Source: Hymenobacter volaticus
GTDB lineage: Bacteria > Bacteroidota > Bacteroidia > Cytophagales > Hymenobacteraceae
Reading direction: 5' to 3'
Assembly: GCF_022921055.1 (NCBI RefSeq)
Contig: NZ_CP095062.1
Span: 186,001-250,000 of the forward strand
Length of the DNA stretch: 64,000 bases
Part shown: positions 55,090 through 64,000 of the stretch, in pieces
How the letters are laid out: each line of letters begins with the position of its first letter
How positions within the stretch are numbered: position 1 is the first letter of the stretch
Notes under the pieces: generated by a model
Database searches by the model: none
Told to the model about the DNA's origin: nothing
What the model saw: only the letters and a program-made list of their open reading frames with translations
Position numbers and translations under genes: made by a program

Positions 55090-56184
55090 ATGGTTAGAAT
55101 GTTCTTGAAAAGAAACCTGTTTTTAGCAGCTACTCCTGTCTTGCTAGCCAATATGCTGCTGTTGCAGGGCCCATACACGTTTCCGTATACAATAGAAACG
55201 AGCAGTTTGATAATGCCCGTTAGCGAGTGGACATTAAGTAGAGCGCAAAACGGCAACTTGATTTCTGCTTTGAAAGATAACCGCACCGGTCGGCTGAGTG
55301 CGTTTTCTGCCTCGGTTTTCCAGAGAGGCTACCAAGCTGATTTCCAGTTGAATCCAAAGATTTATCACTTACCCTCCTTAGCCAAAGGAGACACGGTAGC
55401 CCGAATGTATTCCAACCAGGATCAGGAGCGACTGGTACAATTACAGGGCGAACTAGCGGTGCAAGAAGCTGAGTTACAACTTGTCAGCTCTGGCCAGAAA
55501 CCTGCTGACGTAGAGGAAGTTGCCAACCAATTGGCCTTGGCCAAACAAGAGCTAGCATCTCAACGTGCATTGACAGCTCGTACACAGGCCTTACATCAAG
55601 ATTCCTTAACCTCTTTGCAGAACTACGAGCTGTCGGTCAATAAGCTCCGCGTCCGCGAATTGAATGTAAACATGATTGGGGCGGAGTATAAATCAGTCAC
55701 TACAGGTGGCAAGCCTGAGCAAATCCGAGTTATACGTACCCGAATTATTTCATTACAACAACAGATTCGTCATATTCAACAAAGCTTGAAGGAGCTAACA
55801 GTTGTTTCGCCGGTATCGGGTGCGGTACTGCTAAAGAAAGCTCCGGTAAATCCTACAGAGGAAGTACTGGTATCAGTAGCCGACAATTCCACTTTTGTCG
55901 CTATTCTGCCGATCAATTACTTAGAGCGCAACTACGTTCAGGAGAAGCAACAGATAGAAGTAGCGGTTACGGGCACAACACAAACGGCAATAGGCAGAAT
56001 AATTGGGATAGATAACACGGTGCAGATCGTTGATGGCCGTCAAGCCTTCTTTGTCACGGCGCTGATTGAAGAAAAAAATGCGCCGCTCGTTCCAGGTATG
56101 GTCGTTAGGACTACTCTTTCCTGTGAACCCATTTCCTTGGCCGATCATGTAGCCCGAATAGCGCAGACACTACTTACTTATTGA
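55090..56184 (+). CDS. HlyD/RND-type periplasmic adaptor protein
   Basis: Membrane-fusion (periplasmic adaptor) protein of 364 residues, first gene of a three-gene cassette. An N-terminal membrane anchor (about 6-26, RNLFLAATPVLLANMLLLQG) leads to a short biotinyl-lipoyl half, a long coiled-coil hairpin (about 110-235, ELAVQEAELQLVSSGQK and QIRHIQQSLKELTV), and the second half VVSPVSGAVLLKKAPVNPTE. A beta-barrel (PINYLERNYVQEKQQIEVAV) and membrane-proximal part follow. Such adaptors bridge an inner-membrane pump and a TolC channel. Here the partners are a DUF4956 protein and a TolC-like gene downstream on the same strand; no ABC, RND or MFS pump is present. Alternative start at 55099. Confidence 0.85.
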   Translation: MVRMFLKRNLFLAATPVLLANMLLLQGPYTFPYTIETSSLIMPVSEWTLSRAQNGNLISALKDNRTGRLSAFSASVFQRGYQADFQLNPKIYHLPSLAKGDTVARMYSNQDQERLVQLQGELAVQEAELQLVSSGQKPADVEEVANQLALAKQELASQRALTARTQALHQDSLTSLQNYELSVNKLRVRELNVNMIGAEYKSVTTGGKPEQIRVIRTRIISLQQQIRHIQQSLKELTVVSPVSGAVLLKKAPVNPTEEVLVSVADNSTFVAILPINYLERNYVQEKQQIEVAVTGTTQTAIGRIIGIDNTVQIVDGRQAFFVTALIEEKNAPLVPGMVVRTTLSCEPISLADHVARIAQTLLTY

Positions 56185-56261
56185 GTGCTATAGTTACTCC
56201 CGCTATCCTTTCGGGCTGGTTTATTCATTTGGTTGTTGCTCCGCGTTGAGCTTTTCATTCT

Positions 56262-56930
56262 ATGCATCAGGACGTTCAGCAGGTTTTCAATTTTACTATC
56301 ACGGTTCGGGAGGTACTTGGCCACACAGCATGGGCTACACTTTGTGGCCTGCTTATTTCCTTCTTTTACACAATTGCTTTTCGGAAAGGAAGCTATTCGG
56401 TTAATCTAGTTAAGTCGATTGTGATGCTGACTATGATTACTTCCTTCGTGATGATGGTTGTCGGGGATAATCTGGCGCAAGCATTCAGTATGGTTGGCAT
56501 CTTATCGATCATTCGGTTCCGAACTGCCAGCAAGGATGCGCAAGACTTTATGTTCCTTTTTTTCGCACTGGCCATAGGGTTGGCTTGCGGTGAAGGATTA
56601 TACGCTGTGTCCTTGGCGGGGTGCCTGCTTATTGGCTTGGTAACAATTGGTATGGCCCGCGCCATGGCCAACACCCAGCCGGAGAACCTGATACTAACTA
56701 TCATTCGGGAGACGTCTACCAGTCCGGAAAGTGACTATGCTCCTATCCTACAAGCCTTTTGCCAGCGCTATAAGGTGGTAAGCACGCAGGCATCAAGAGA
56801 GAAGAAAGGCTTGTTTATGCAGCTTTCTTACGTGACGAACTTAAAGAATGGTAACAGTAGCGAGGCTTTGGTGGACGCATTGAAGGAAGTAGAAGGCATC
56901 AAGCAAGTAACTCTGGCTCTGGAAGTATAG
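56262..56930 (+). CDS. DUF4956 integral membrane protein
   Basis: Inner-membrane protein of 222 residues with three to four helices (about 20-40, 48-68, 88-125) and a cytoplasmic C-terminal alpha/beta domain of about 85 residues. The family signature is SMVGILSIIRFRTASKDAQD FMFLFFALAIG, a conserved GxLxxxRFRT plus DxxDxxF-like segment. Families of this type are found with polyphosphate polymerase (VTC) and CotH-like kinase genes, neither of which is present here. It lies 77 bp after the adaptor gene and 20 bp before the outer-membrane channel gene, all on one strand, so it takes the place in the cassette where a pump would be expected. Its function is unknown. Confidence 0.85.
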   Translation: MHQDVQQVFNFTITVREVLGHTAWATLCGLLISFFYTIAFRKGSYSVNLVKSIVMLTMITSFVMMVVGDNLAQAFSMVGILSIIRFRTASKDAQDFMFLFFALAIGLACGEGLYAVSLAGCLLIGLVTIGMARAMANTQPENLILTIIRETSTSPESDYAPILQAFCQRYKVVSTQASREKKGLFMQLSYVTNLKNGNSSEALVDALKEVEGIKQVTLALEV

Positions 56931-56950
56931 CGCCTACTCCGAACAAGTAT

Positions 56951-58345
56951 ATGCACCAACTTCTCCTCTTATCGCTCCGCAATTGCACTTTTAATTCAGA
57001 AAAGGCCGGCCTGCCAGGTTTGGTATTTCTTAAAACCTACTCGGCGTGCGTTCTGCTTTTCCTAATTAGCCACGCTGCCTCCGCGCAAAAAACCTGGACT
57101 TTGGGTGACTGTCTAGCTTTTGCACAAACCAATAATTTGCAGGTGCAGCAAGCTGGTTTGCTGCAAGACAAAAGCATTGTACAACTCAATACGGCCAACA
57201 AATCCTTCCTGCCCACAGTCAATGCCCGAATGCGCACGACCGGAAACTGGGGCTTCCTCATTGACCCATCTACCAACGAATTATCCGATCAATTCAACTT
57301 TGGCAATCAGGCGGCCCTGAACATGAACTGGAATCTGTTCAATGGATTTGCCACTTCGCACCAGATCAAGCTACGTACCCAGCAAGTAGCCGCCGCAACC
57401 TACGATTACCAAGTAAGCAGCAACAGCACCTCCCTAAACATAATCTATGCCTTCTTACAAGTTCTGCTGGGTCAAGAGCAACTCAAAAACTCCAAGCAGC
57501 GAGCAGCTTATTTGGTTGAACAACAGCGAAAAGTAAAAAATCAAGTAGATAAGGGAGTCCTTAGCAAAAGGGATTGGCTGAATCTACAATCTCAGGTTGC
57601 GGCAGAGGAGTTGCAGACTGTTTACGCGGAAAATGGGGTAGATAAGGCCATACTCAACTTGAAACAAGTTGTCGGTTTGCCGCTTGCTGAGGATTTAACT
57701 GTGCAAACAGGCAAGATTTCGGACGATTGGCTACCAACGGAGCTAATAAGTGCAGAAGTGGTAACCGCAGCTGCCACTGCACTACCTGATTTGAAAGCCG
57801 CACAAGCCCGAGTTGAGGCGACGCAGCACGCTTGGCAGTTAGAACGGGCTAGCTATAAGCCTACCTTTGCGCTTACGGCTCAACTGGCCACGCGTACGTC
57901 GAACTACAAAACCGAAGTATTTACCAACCAAGTGCTTGACAACCTGAACCGGCGGGTTGGGTTGTCCTTGTACGTACCAATTGCTAACGGTTTTCTGCTG
58001 CGCAACACCGACCAATTAGCCAAATTGAATGCAGAATCGGCGAAGCTAAATTACCAACAGGTAGAGCGGGACCTCAGTGGCAAAGTAATGAGTGCGTTAC
58101 TGGACTATAAAGCTGCAGCCAAGAAGTATCGGGTTCTGCAGTTGCAGTATAGTCTTCTGAGCGAAGAACACCGGTACGCGGCCAAAATGCTGGAGCTTGG
58201 TGGCCTCAATGCTATGGAATACAGTGTGACGCGTAGCCGATTGGTAACTGCCCAATCCGAATTGATACAAGCTAAATATGACTGCTTTTTCAAGCAAAAG
58301 ACGTTGGATTTCTACCAAGGCAAGCCACTGCCTTCAGTACTTTAG
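56951..58345 (+). CDS. TolC-like outer-membrane efflux channel
   Basis: Outer-membrane factor of about 464 residues. A signal peptide is present after an extended N-terminus (KTYSACVLLFLISHAASAQ). The mature part shows the two-fold helical repeat typical of TolC: WTLGDCLAFAQTNNLQVQQA starts the first, and the second begins at about 270 (DLKAAQARVEATQHAWQLER). SRLVTAQSELIQAKYDCFFK is the typical final helix of the family. It lies 20 bp after the DUF4956 gene and should complete the export channel with the adaptor. The cassette lacks a standard energy-coupled pump, so either DUF4956 substitutes for it or the pump is encoded elsewhere. Confidence 0.92.
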   Translation: MHQLLLLSLRNCTFNSEKAGLPGLVFLKTYSACVLLFLISHAASAQKTWTLGDCLAFAQTNNLQVQQAGLLQDKSIVQLNTANKSFLPTVNARMRTTGNWGFLIDPSTNELSDQFNFGNQAALNMNWNLFNGFATSHQIKLRTQQVAAATYDYQVSSNSTSLNIIYAFLQVLLGQEQLKNSKQRAAYLVEQQRKVKNQVDKGVLSKRDWLNLQSQVAAEELQTVYAENGVDKAILNLKQVVGLPLAEDLTVQTGKISDDWLPTELISAEVVTAAATALPDLKAAQARVEATQHAWQLERASYKPTFALTAQLATRTSNYKTEVFTNQVLDNLNRRVGLSLYVPIANGFLLRNTDQLAKLNAESAKLNYQQVERDLSGKVMSALLDYKAAAKKYRVLQLQYSLLSEEHRYAAKMLELGGLNAMEYSVTRSRLVTAQSELIQAKYDCFFKQKTLDFYQGKPLPSVL

Positions 58346-58715
58346 AATACCCATTAGAAAATCGTTTCAGTTCAGCATACCAATGCGCTTCAACCTTTTT
58401 GCTCGTCTTGCACTCACAGGTGAAACGAAACATTACGATAACAATAATATAGACGCATAATTGCATCTTGCGGCCCTTAAGGCCAGCCAAGCTTGAGACC
58501 TGTCTTTTTATAGTACTATTATTTTACCAACTATAACATTTAGCTTTTATTGATGCGGGGTTGTTCGGTATTGGCTGCATGCTAGTACTCATAACACTCC
58601 TCATCACTGCTCGGAAAGCTAAATCGATAGGGATAAGTAAAGTTGTAATCTATAGCTTGGTTTCAGCATGAACGGTCAGATTTAGTCAACAGATTTTATA
58701 CTTCATTTCTCATCT
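58346..58715. other. 370-bp intergenic region
   Basis: AT-rich spacer between the TolC-like gene and the next secreted protein. Only weak, short palindromes (around 58472-58486) are seen, with no clear terminator, promoter or gene. Confidence 0.4.
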
Positions 58716-60086
58716 ATGAAATATTTCTCTACTCGAACTCAAAGCATTTTTCTGTTAGGTGCTACCTTAAGCTTAGCGAGCATAGTGGCGCAAGCTCAGA
58801 CAGTAAAACCCTTTACAGCAGGCAACTATGTAGTTGTGCGCATCGGCAACGGCTCAGCCGCTCTAACAAATGCAGCTACCGCCACTTTTTTGGTTGAGTA
58901 TTCACCTACTGGTACACTGGTGCAGGAAGTGCCTTTACCTACCACAAATACTGGTTCCAATTTCGCGCTAAACGAGAGCGGTAGTGCTACCTCCGATGCG
59001 AATCTGACACGCTCGGCCGACGGCCGCTTCCTTATTTTAACGGGATATAACTCTCCATTAGGCACCGTATCTGTAGCTAATACGGCGGCAGCTACAACTA
59101 ACCGTGTAATTGGGCGCATTGCGGCGGATGGTACCGTTAACACCACTACGCGGATCAATGACGCTTTTGACACCAACAACATTCGCTCGGCAGCCTCACT
59201 GGATGGCAGCTCTTTTTATGTAGTAGGAGCCAATAGTGGGGTTCGATACCTGCCCTTAGGCAACTTAGGTCCGACAACGGCCTTAAGTACTGGTAGTCCA
59301 ACCAACTTACGTACCATCAATTTCTTCGGTGGCAACTTATACGTAGGGGCATCCTCTTCGAGTAGCTATGGGGTGATGCAAGTAGGCACAGGAGCACCCA
59401 CAGCGGCAGGTCAGGCCCTAGCGCTGTTGCCAGGCTTTCTCACGGATGCAGGACCAAGTTCGTTTGGCTTTTTCTGTACAGATCAAAGTAGTGCCGTGCC
59501 CGGTATCGACGTGATATATGTAGCCGACGACCGGGTTCCGTCGAGTGGCACGATGTCCAACGGTGGCGGAATTGAGAAGTGGAGTTTTGTAGGCGGCACC
59601 TGGACTCGCAATGGCACTATCGGTAGCGCAACAGCAGCAGTGCGAGGCTTGACCGGCAAGGTAACGGGCTCCGTTGTGACACTGGTTGCAAGTGGCCCCG
59701 GTGGACTTTATACGGTGGAGGATGCTTCAGGCTACAATGCGGCCCCTACCACAGCGGTGTTACCTGCTGCATTTGCCACGGCGCCAACCAATACAGTGTT
59801 TCGTGGTGTTGCGCTAAGCCCGGTTGCTACGGCGCTGGCAGTTCGTTCTGCCTTCAACAAAACGGAAGCCACAGCCTTTCCTAACCCTGCGCAACAATAC
59901 GTGACCGTGCGTTTAACTACTGGTTCGGCCGGTCACGTAGCTGAGGTACATGACCTAATGGGTCGCTTACAGCACACGAACGTTCTACCTACTTCAGGTC
60001 AGCTTGATTTAAGCGGTTTATCAGCTGGCACCTATCTGCTTAGCGTAGATGGCCGTTTGGTGCAGCGTATCAGCAAAACAGAGTAA
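58716..60086 (+). CDS. T9SS-secreted repeat protein, probable beta-propeller
   Basis: Exported protein of 456 residues. A signal peptide (SIFLLGATLSLASIVAQAQ) precedes a Ser/Thr/Gly-rich beta-strand body with blade-like segments (FTAGNYVVVRIGNGSAALTN, NLYVGASSSSSYGVMQVGTG, PGIDVIYVADDRVPSSGTMS). It ends in a T9SS type A sorting domain (about 385-456; FPNPAQQYVTVRLTTGSAG, LSGLSAGTYLLSVDGRLV). Similar proteins occur widely in environmental Bacteroidota and some Verrucomicrobia, without an assigned activity. No catalytic residues were recognized. It follows the TolC-like gene by 370 bp and has its own terminator, so it is probably transcribed alone. Adhesion or matrix binding is a guess. Confidence 0.75.
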   Translation: MKYFSTRTQSIFLLGATLSLASIVAQAQTVKPFTAGNYVVVRIGNGSAALTNAATATFLVEYSPTGTLVQEVPLPTTNTGSNFALNESGSATSDANLTRSADGRFLILTGYNSPLGTVSVANTAAATTNRVIGRIAADGTVNTTTRINDAFDTNNIRSAASLDGSSFYVVGANSGVRYLPLGNLGPTTALSTGSPTNLRTINFFGGNLYVGASSSSSYGVMQVGTGAPTAAGQALALLPGFLTDAGPSSFGFFCTDQSSAVPGIDVIYVADDRVPSSGTMSNGGGIEKWSFVGGTWTRNGTIGSATAAVRGLTGKVTGSVVTLVASGPGGLYTVEDASGYNAAPTTAVLPAAFATAPTNTVFRGVALSPVATALAVRSAFNKTEATAFPNPAQQYVTVRLTTGSAGHVAEVHDLMGRLQHTNVLPTSGQLDLSGLSAGTYLLSVDGRLVQRISKTE

Positions 60087-60137
60087 GTCTTACTTCGCAC
60101 TAAGCAGCTTATGAATTCTTAGGCAAGCTAGCTTAAT

Positions 60138-60204
60138 AAAGCGCCATAACCGAGCCCGTACTGAACCCTAAACAGCAGTACGGACTCGACTATGGCGCTT
60201 TTTT
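60138..60204 (+). terminator. Terminator after the T9SS repeat protein
   Basis: Long, interrupted inverted repeat: AAAGCGCCATA with TATGGCGCTTT outside, and CCGTACTG with CAGTACGG inside, closing on a T-run (TTTTTT) at its right end. It begins about 50 bp past the stop codon. Confidence 0.8.
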
Positions 60205-60398
60205 GTGCTCAATAACCAACGACAGAGTGCGCTCTGATGGTTTCTATCCTAATAGGTATGCCTTTTATAGTAAGGGCCAAAAGCACACTATTAAGTTGGT
60301 GTTTCTACCTTTCGGAACGCGTTTATAAATGCATGGAGCCAGTTGGCGACATACGTCCGCTTGTAACCTAGTTAAATAGCTTTCGTTTCCGCTTGCCT

Positions 60399-60830
60399 AT
60401 GAGAAATACCCTCCGTTTTCGCCATTGGACTGCACCCCATACTAGAGGACACATGCGCTACGACCTAGCTGTCGGCGATACAATCGAGTACGACGGGCAT
60501 CCTTATCAGGTGACAGCTCGGGACTTAAGAGATTATAAAGCCAAACGCAAATACCGGCTGATGTTGGCAAGCGGTGTATTGGATGACCAGGGCCAAGAAG
60601 TATACGAAGCTGACATTGTACAGGTGTTTCAGCGGGGAGACAGCCGCGGTATTTCGTATTTCGCTTATGTGGTATGGGACCCTACGCGTGGATTCCTATA
60701 CCGTAATGCGCAAGACCTTCCCCTAACAGTGGACTGTGTCACCCGCGTGTGGACCAACTTCTATGCGCAACCGCACTGGGTAGAGCAGTTTAACTACCAC
60801 CAGAACTTCATCCAGGAACACTGGTTTTAG
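60399..60830 (+). CDS. YopX-like domain small protein
   Basis: Soluble protein of about 143 residues. Start ATG 60399; the frame also allows a TTG two codons earlier. An N-terminal basic stretch precedes MRYDLAVGDTIEYDGHPYQV, then GVLDDQGQEVYEADIVQV, which resembles the YopX signature (GLKDKNGKEIYEGDIVK-like). The strands FAYVVWDPTRGFLYR follow. YopX domains are mostly known from phages and mobile elements, usually next to phage genes; none are seen here, so it may be a domesticated copy. The reading is by motif pattern only, and YopX function is not established. It has no close operon partner. Confidence 0.55.
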   Translation: MRNTLRFRHWTAPHTRGHMRYDLAVGDTIEYDGHPYQVTARDLRDYKAKRKYRLMLASGVLDDQGQEVYEADIVQVFQRGDSRGISYFAYVVWDPTRGFLYRNAQDLPLTVDCVTRVWTNFYAQPHWVEQFNYHQNFIQEHWF

Positions 60831-61325
60831 GTATGAAAGCGTTAGCTATTAACAACGAGCAGGGAGTTCTAGAAACGCTTATTTATTCTAGTACTCATAG
60901 AGAATTATAGCTATCAATAAGCTACTTACTGCTGCGTCAGTTGAGTTAGGGTGAAAGACTACACTTCAGGATTTGCACAAGAATTAATTAGATTGTCACC
61001 TTTGTCGCTAAAGCGTTTTAGCAGTTAGGCACTTTCGTGTTCTTTCTTATTGTTACCAGAAGTCTGTTTTGCCTGCTTTCATAAGCAACAGTTGCGGCTT
61101 AGCACATGAGAAAACAAGTAGGCTTTAGCTCTAAACAGCTTGATTTATGTTCGGTGAAACCGCTATACGAAAATGAAGAATCACCCTTCGTCAGCTTAGT
61201 GGCTGCTTCTCTTTCAACTGAATTGTGCAAGTTGACGCTTCAGATTACTTGCCGTGCAGCTTAAATGGTTTGTTCTGCCTGTTTGATTGCCCCTAAACTA
61301 CCTCACTCCTCGCCGTAAAACACCC
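60831..61325. other. 495-bp intergenic region upstream of the beta-mannosidase
   Basis: No gene seen. A promoter-like pair, TTTG (60972-60975) and CACCTTTG (60997-61004, one base from TAnnTTTG) spaced 21 bp, lies about 320 bp before the mannosidase start and is weakly supported. Confidence 0.35.
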
Positions 61326-63897
61326 ATGCTTACCTTGAAACAGAATTTACTTGGGGTGCTGCTCTTCTTGCTATTTACCTTCACTGCAAAGGCTCAACAG
61401 CTTATCCCATTAACTGACAAGTGGGAATTTCGCAAAGCGGGTGACAGCAAATGGGGTGCAGCTATGGTTCCCGGCACTGTGCACACCGACTTGCTAAACA
61501 CCAAGCAGATCCAGGACCCCTTCTACCGCATAAACGAGAAAGACCAGCAGTGGATTGGCAAGGCGGATTGGGAGTATAAAACCACGTTTACCGTCGATGC
61601 CAACCAACTCAAGAGCGACAAGCTCTACCTGGTTTTCGAGGGGCTCGACACCTACGCTGACGTGTACGTGAACGACGTGAAGGTGCTGGAAGCCGATAAT
61701 ATGTTTCGGCAATGGAAAAGGGACGTGAAACCGCAGCTTAAAGCCGGCAGCAACGCCCTGCGCGTATACTTTCATGCCCCCATGGTGAAGGGCGAAGAAC
61801 TGTTCAAAAGCCTACCCTTTCAGGTGCCCGCTAGTGACAACGACCAGGCCGGACCAGGGGAACACAAAGTAAGTGTGTTCACTCGTAAGGCCGGTTACCA
61901 CTACGGCTGGGACTGGGGCCCGCGCTTGGTTACGTCTGGCATCTGGCGCCCTGTATATTTAGCACCCATGAACGTGGCCCGAATCCAGGACCTATTCATT
62001 AAGCAAAAAAAGTTAACCACAGAGCAGGCTGAGTTGGAGGCCCGATTGGAAGTGGAAAGCCTGACTGCCGGCACCAAGCAACTGGAAGTAACCGTGGACG
62101 GCAACGCCACCCCATTTACTCACGGCCCGTGTTTCTGGCCAAAGGCATGAACAACTTAGTATGCAGCTTCACACTACCGAAGCCCGAGTTGTGGTGGCCT
62201 AACGGCTACGGTGCACAAAAGCTCTACACGTTCCGGGCAGTGCTCAAGGATGGCACGAAAGCGCTTAGCGAAAAGCAGGTTCGTCGGGGATGCGGACGGT
62301 GGAAGTGATACAGGAAACTGGCCCGAAAGCCAACTCGTTTTACTTCTTAGTGAACGGAGTAAAGATGTTCATGAAAGGCGCTAACTACATTCCGCAGGAC
62401 AACTTCTTGCCTCGGGTTAATAAAGCTCGCTACGAACACGTCATCAACACGGCCGTGACCAGCAACATGAACATGCTGCGGGTATGGGGCGGGGGCATCT
62501 ACGAAAACGACTTGTTCTATGACCTCTGCGACGAAAAAGGCATCATGATCTGGCAGGACTTCATGTTTGCCTGCGCCATGGTGCCTCCACTGGAAACCCA
62601 CAAGCAAAACATCTACGAGGAAGCCGTAGAAAACGTGAAACGCTTGCGCAACCACCCGGCCATTGCCATGTGGTGCGGCAACAACGAAATCGCCGCTTTC
62701 ATGGGTTCCAACTATTGGGGTTCAGCAAAGGGAGCGTTCCGTAATCGGCAGGACTCTATGAGTGTTATCAATGCTTATAAAGAGATATTTCACAGCATTT
62801 TACCTGCCGTTGTGAAAGGCTACGATGACGAAAAGTTTTACTGGTCGACCTCGCCGCAACCAACCAACTGGACCACGACCAACCCTGACAGCCGCACCTC
62901 CGGCGACGTGCACTTTTGGGAAGTATGGGGAGGCAAAAAGCCTATTGAGCTGTATCTCGAAAATATCGGGCCTTTCATGAGTGAGTATGGCTTTCAGTCG
63001 TTTCCCGACATGCAAACCATCAACACCTTCGCTACGCCTAAGGACTACGATATCAACTCCGAGATTATGAAGTCGCACCAGCGCTCTTACGTAGGCAATG
63101 GCGCTATACTGCAGTACATGCAAGCTTGGTACAAGGTCCCAAAGGCTTTCCCCAACTTTTTGTATACCGGGCAGGTGCTACAGGCCGAAGCTATCAAGCT
63201 CGCCATTGAAGCGCACCGCCGGGCTAAGCCCTATTGCATGGGGTCATTGTACTGGCAGATCGACGACTGCTGGCCCGCGGCCTCGTGGTCGAGCATGGAT
63301 TATAACGGCTTTTGGAAGGCTCAGCAGTATGAGTCGAAGCGAGCTTTCGAAGCGTTACTAGTCTCACCCATTGTGAAAAAGGATTCTGTGCAGATATACG
63401 TAGTGTCAGACCAATTGAAAGCTGTGGACGCGCAGTTGCAAATCCGGTTGCTCGACTTCAGCGGTAAAGTGCTCAACGAAAGCAAAAGGAACGTCAATGT
63501 ACCAGCTAACACCAGCATGAATGTGTACCGAGTTCCGGTGAAGGAACTTCTAAAAGGTGCGAATCGCAACAGCGTATTGCTTGATGTGAGCTTGCTTAGC
63601 CAGAACCAGGAGCTGGCGCAGAATTGCTTGTACTTCGAAAATCCTAAAGACTTGAAGCTTAACAAGCCGGTTATCAACTACACCCTCACGAAAGACAAGG
63701 ACGGTTTTGTTCTTAAGCTCACCAGTACGCAGCTAGCTAAAAACCTACGCGTGTCGGCCGGCGACGATGCCATCATCTTCTCGGACAATTACTTCGACTT
63801 GATTCCTGGAAAAGCTAAGACTGTTACATTTCATGCTAACAAAGCGCTAAAGAAAAGTGACATCACCTTCTTGAGTATCAACGAAGCCGCCATGTAA
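61326..63897 (+). pseudogene. GH2 beta-mannosidase; two frameshifts as read
   Basis: Exported GH2 enzyme of about 857 residues after correction. Start ATG 61326 (MLTLKQNLLGVLLFLLF), with signal peptide ending AKAQ. The N-terminal sugar-binding domain (VPGTVHTDLL, KADWEYKTTF) is followed by motifs of the beta-mannosidase branch: YHYGWDWGPR, LRVWGGGIYENDLFYD, the acid/base in WCGNNEIAA and the nucleophile in FMSEYGFQS. Frame breaks twice, at C4 62110-62113 and at G4 62286-62289. One base added to each restores TPIYSRPVFLAKGMNNL and RRGMRTVEVIQE, with the middle part ELWWPNGYGAQKLYTF readable in the third frame. Both are the same class of error as elsewhere in the window, so the gene is probably intact in life. 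It acts on mannosides released from mannan or N-glycans. Confidence 0.9.
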
Positions 63898-63949
63898 AAT
63901 AGTAACGTTATATCCTTCACGGATAGCAGCATCTAGTCTGAATTGGTTG

Positions 63950-64000
63950 GCTACCTAACACAAAAGCCCCGTTTAACCTCGGGCTTTTGTATTAGGTAGC
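63950..64000 (+). terminator. Long terminator after the beta-mannosidase
   Basis: Stem of about 20 bp with one mismatch (GCTACCTAA...CAAAAGCCC paired with GGGCTTTTG...TTAGGTAGC) and an 11-nt loop, running to the window edge. The inner GGGCTTTTG gives the T-rich part. Confidence 0.75.

Noticed and set aside
2424..62289. Programmed -1/+1 frameshifting as cause of the split genes
   Set aside because: No slippery heptamer plus downstream stem was seen, the five families are not known to use recoding, and all breaks share a missing base in a short G/C run.
1..64000. tRNA, rRNA, insertion sequences, integrases or phage modules
   Set aside because: No cloverleaf with a TTCRANNC arm, no transposase or integrase motif and no terminal inverted repeats with target duplication were found by reading both strands.

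Overview
The window looks like chromosome from a Bacteroidota bacterium, most likely a Cytophagales member close to Hymenobacter. The evidence is a SusC/SusD pair with a hybrid two-component regulator, type IX secretion (T9SS) C-terminal sorting domains on three exported proteins, Bacteroidota-type -7 boxes (TAnnTTTG), an Oar-like TonB receptor, and small proteins of a kind common in Hymenobacter. I saw no rRNA, tRNA, transposase, prophage or CRISPR array.

Layout. (1) 0-16.2 kb, minus strand: a polysaccharide utilization locus. In transcription order it runs hybrid sensor/AraC regulator, terminator, PfkB sugar kinase, SusC, SusD, hairpin, three GH30 enzymes, hairpin, GH2 enzyme with a malectin domain. 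(2) 16.2-22.3 kb: a small unknown protein, a multi-PAS histidine kinase, a GT39-type membrane glycosyltransferase and a glutathione peroxidase. (3) 23.0-33.1 kb, plus strand: a rhamnogalacturonan/rhamnose island with a PL11 lyase carrying a T9SS signal, then GH106, CE15 esterase and GH106 in tight succession. (4) 33.2-38.6 kb: a signalling cluster with a BLUF photoreceptor, an RsbQ-like hydrolase, a possibly STAS-like small protein and a PAS/REC/HPt hybrid kinase. (5) 38.6-45.2 kb: an AT-rich non-coding stretch, then a giant T9SS protein with a sugar-dehydrogenase-like propeller, four malectin and two PKD-type domains. (6) 45.5-51.3 kb: a TonB receptor and an HK/RR pair. (7) 51.5-58.3 kb: a DUF2723 O-mannosyltransferase-like protein, then a three-gene cassette of HlyD-like adaptor, DUF4956 membrane protein and TolC-like channel. 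(8) 58.7-64 kb: a T9SS-secreted repeat protein, a YopX-like small protein and a GH2 beta-mannosidase.

Five genes (GH2, SusC, BLUF, DUF2723, beta-mannosidase) are broken by six frameshifts. Every one is a missing base in a run of four G or C, where a run of five restores the family sequence and a normal length. This looks like homopolymer undercalling rather than real decay, so the genes are annotated over their full restored spans. The strongest candidate for an undescribed system is the adaptor/DUF4956/TolC cassette, which has outer-membrane export parts but no recognizable pump.
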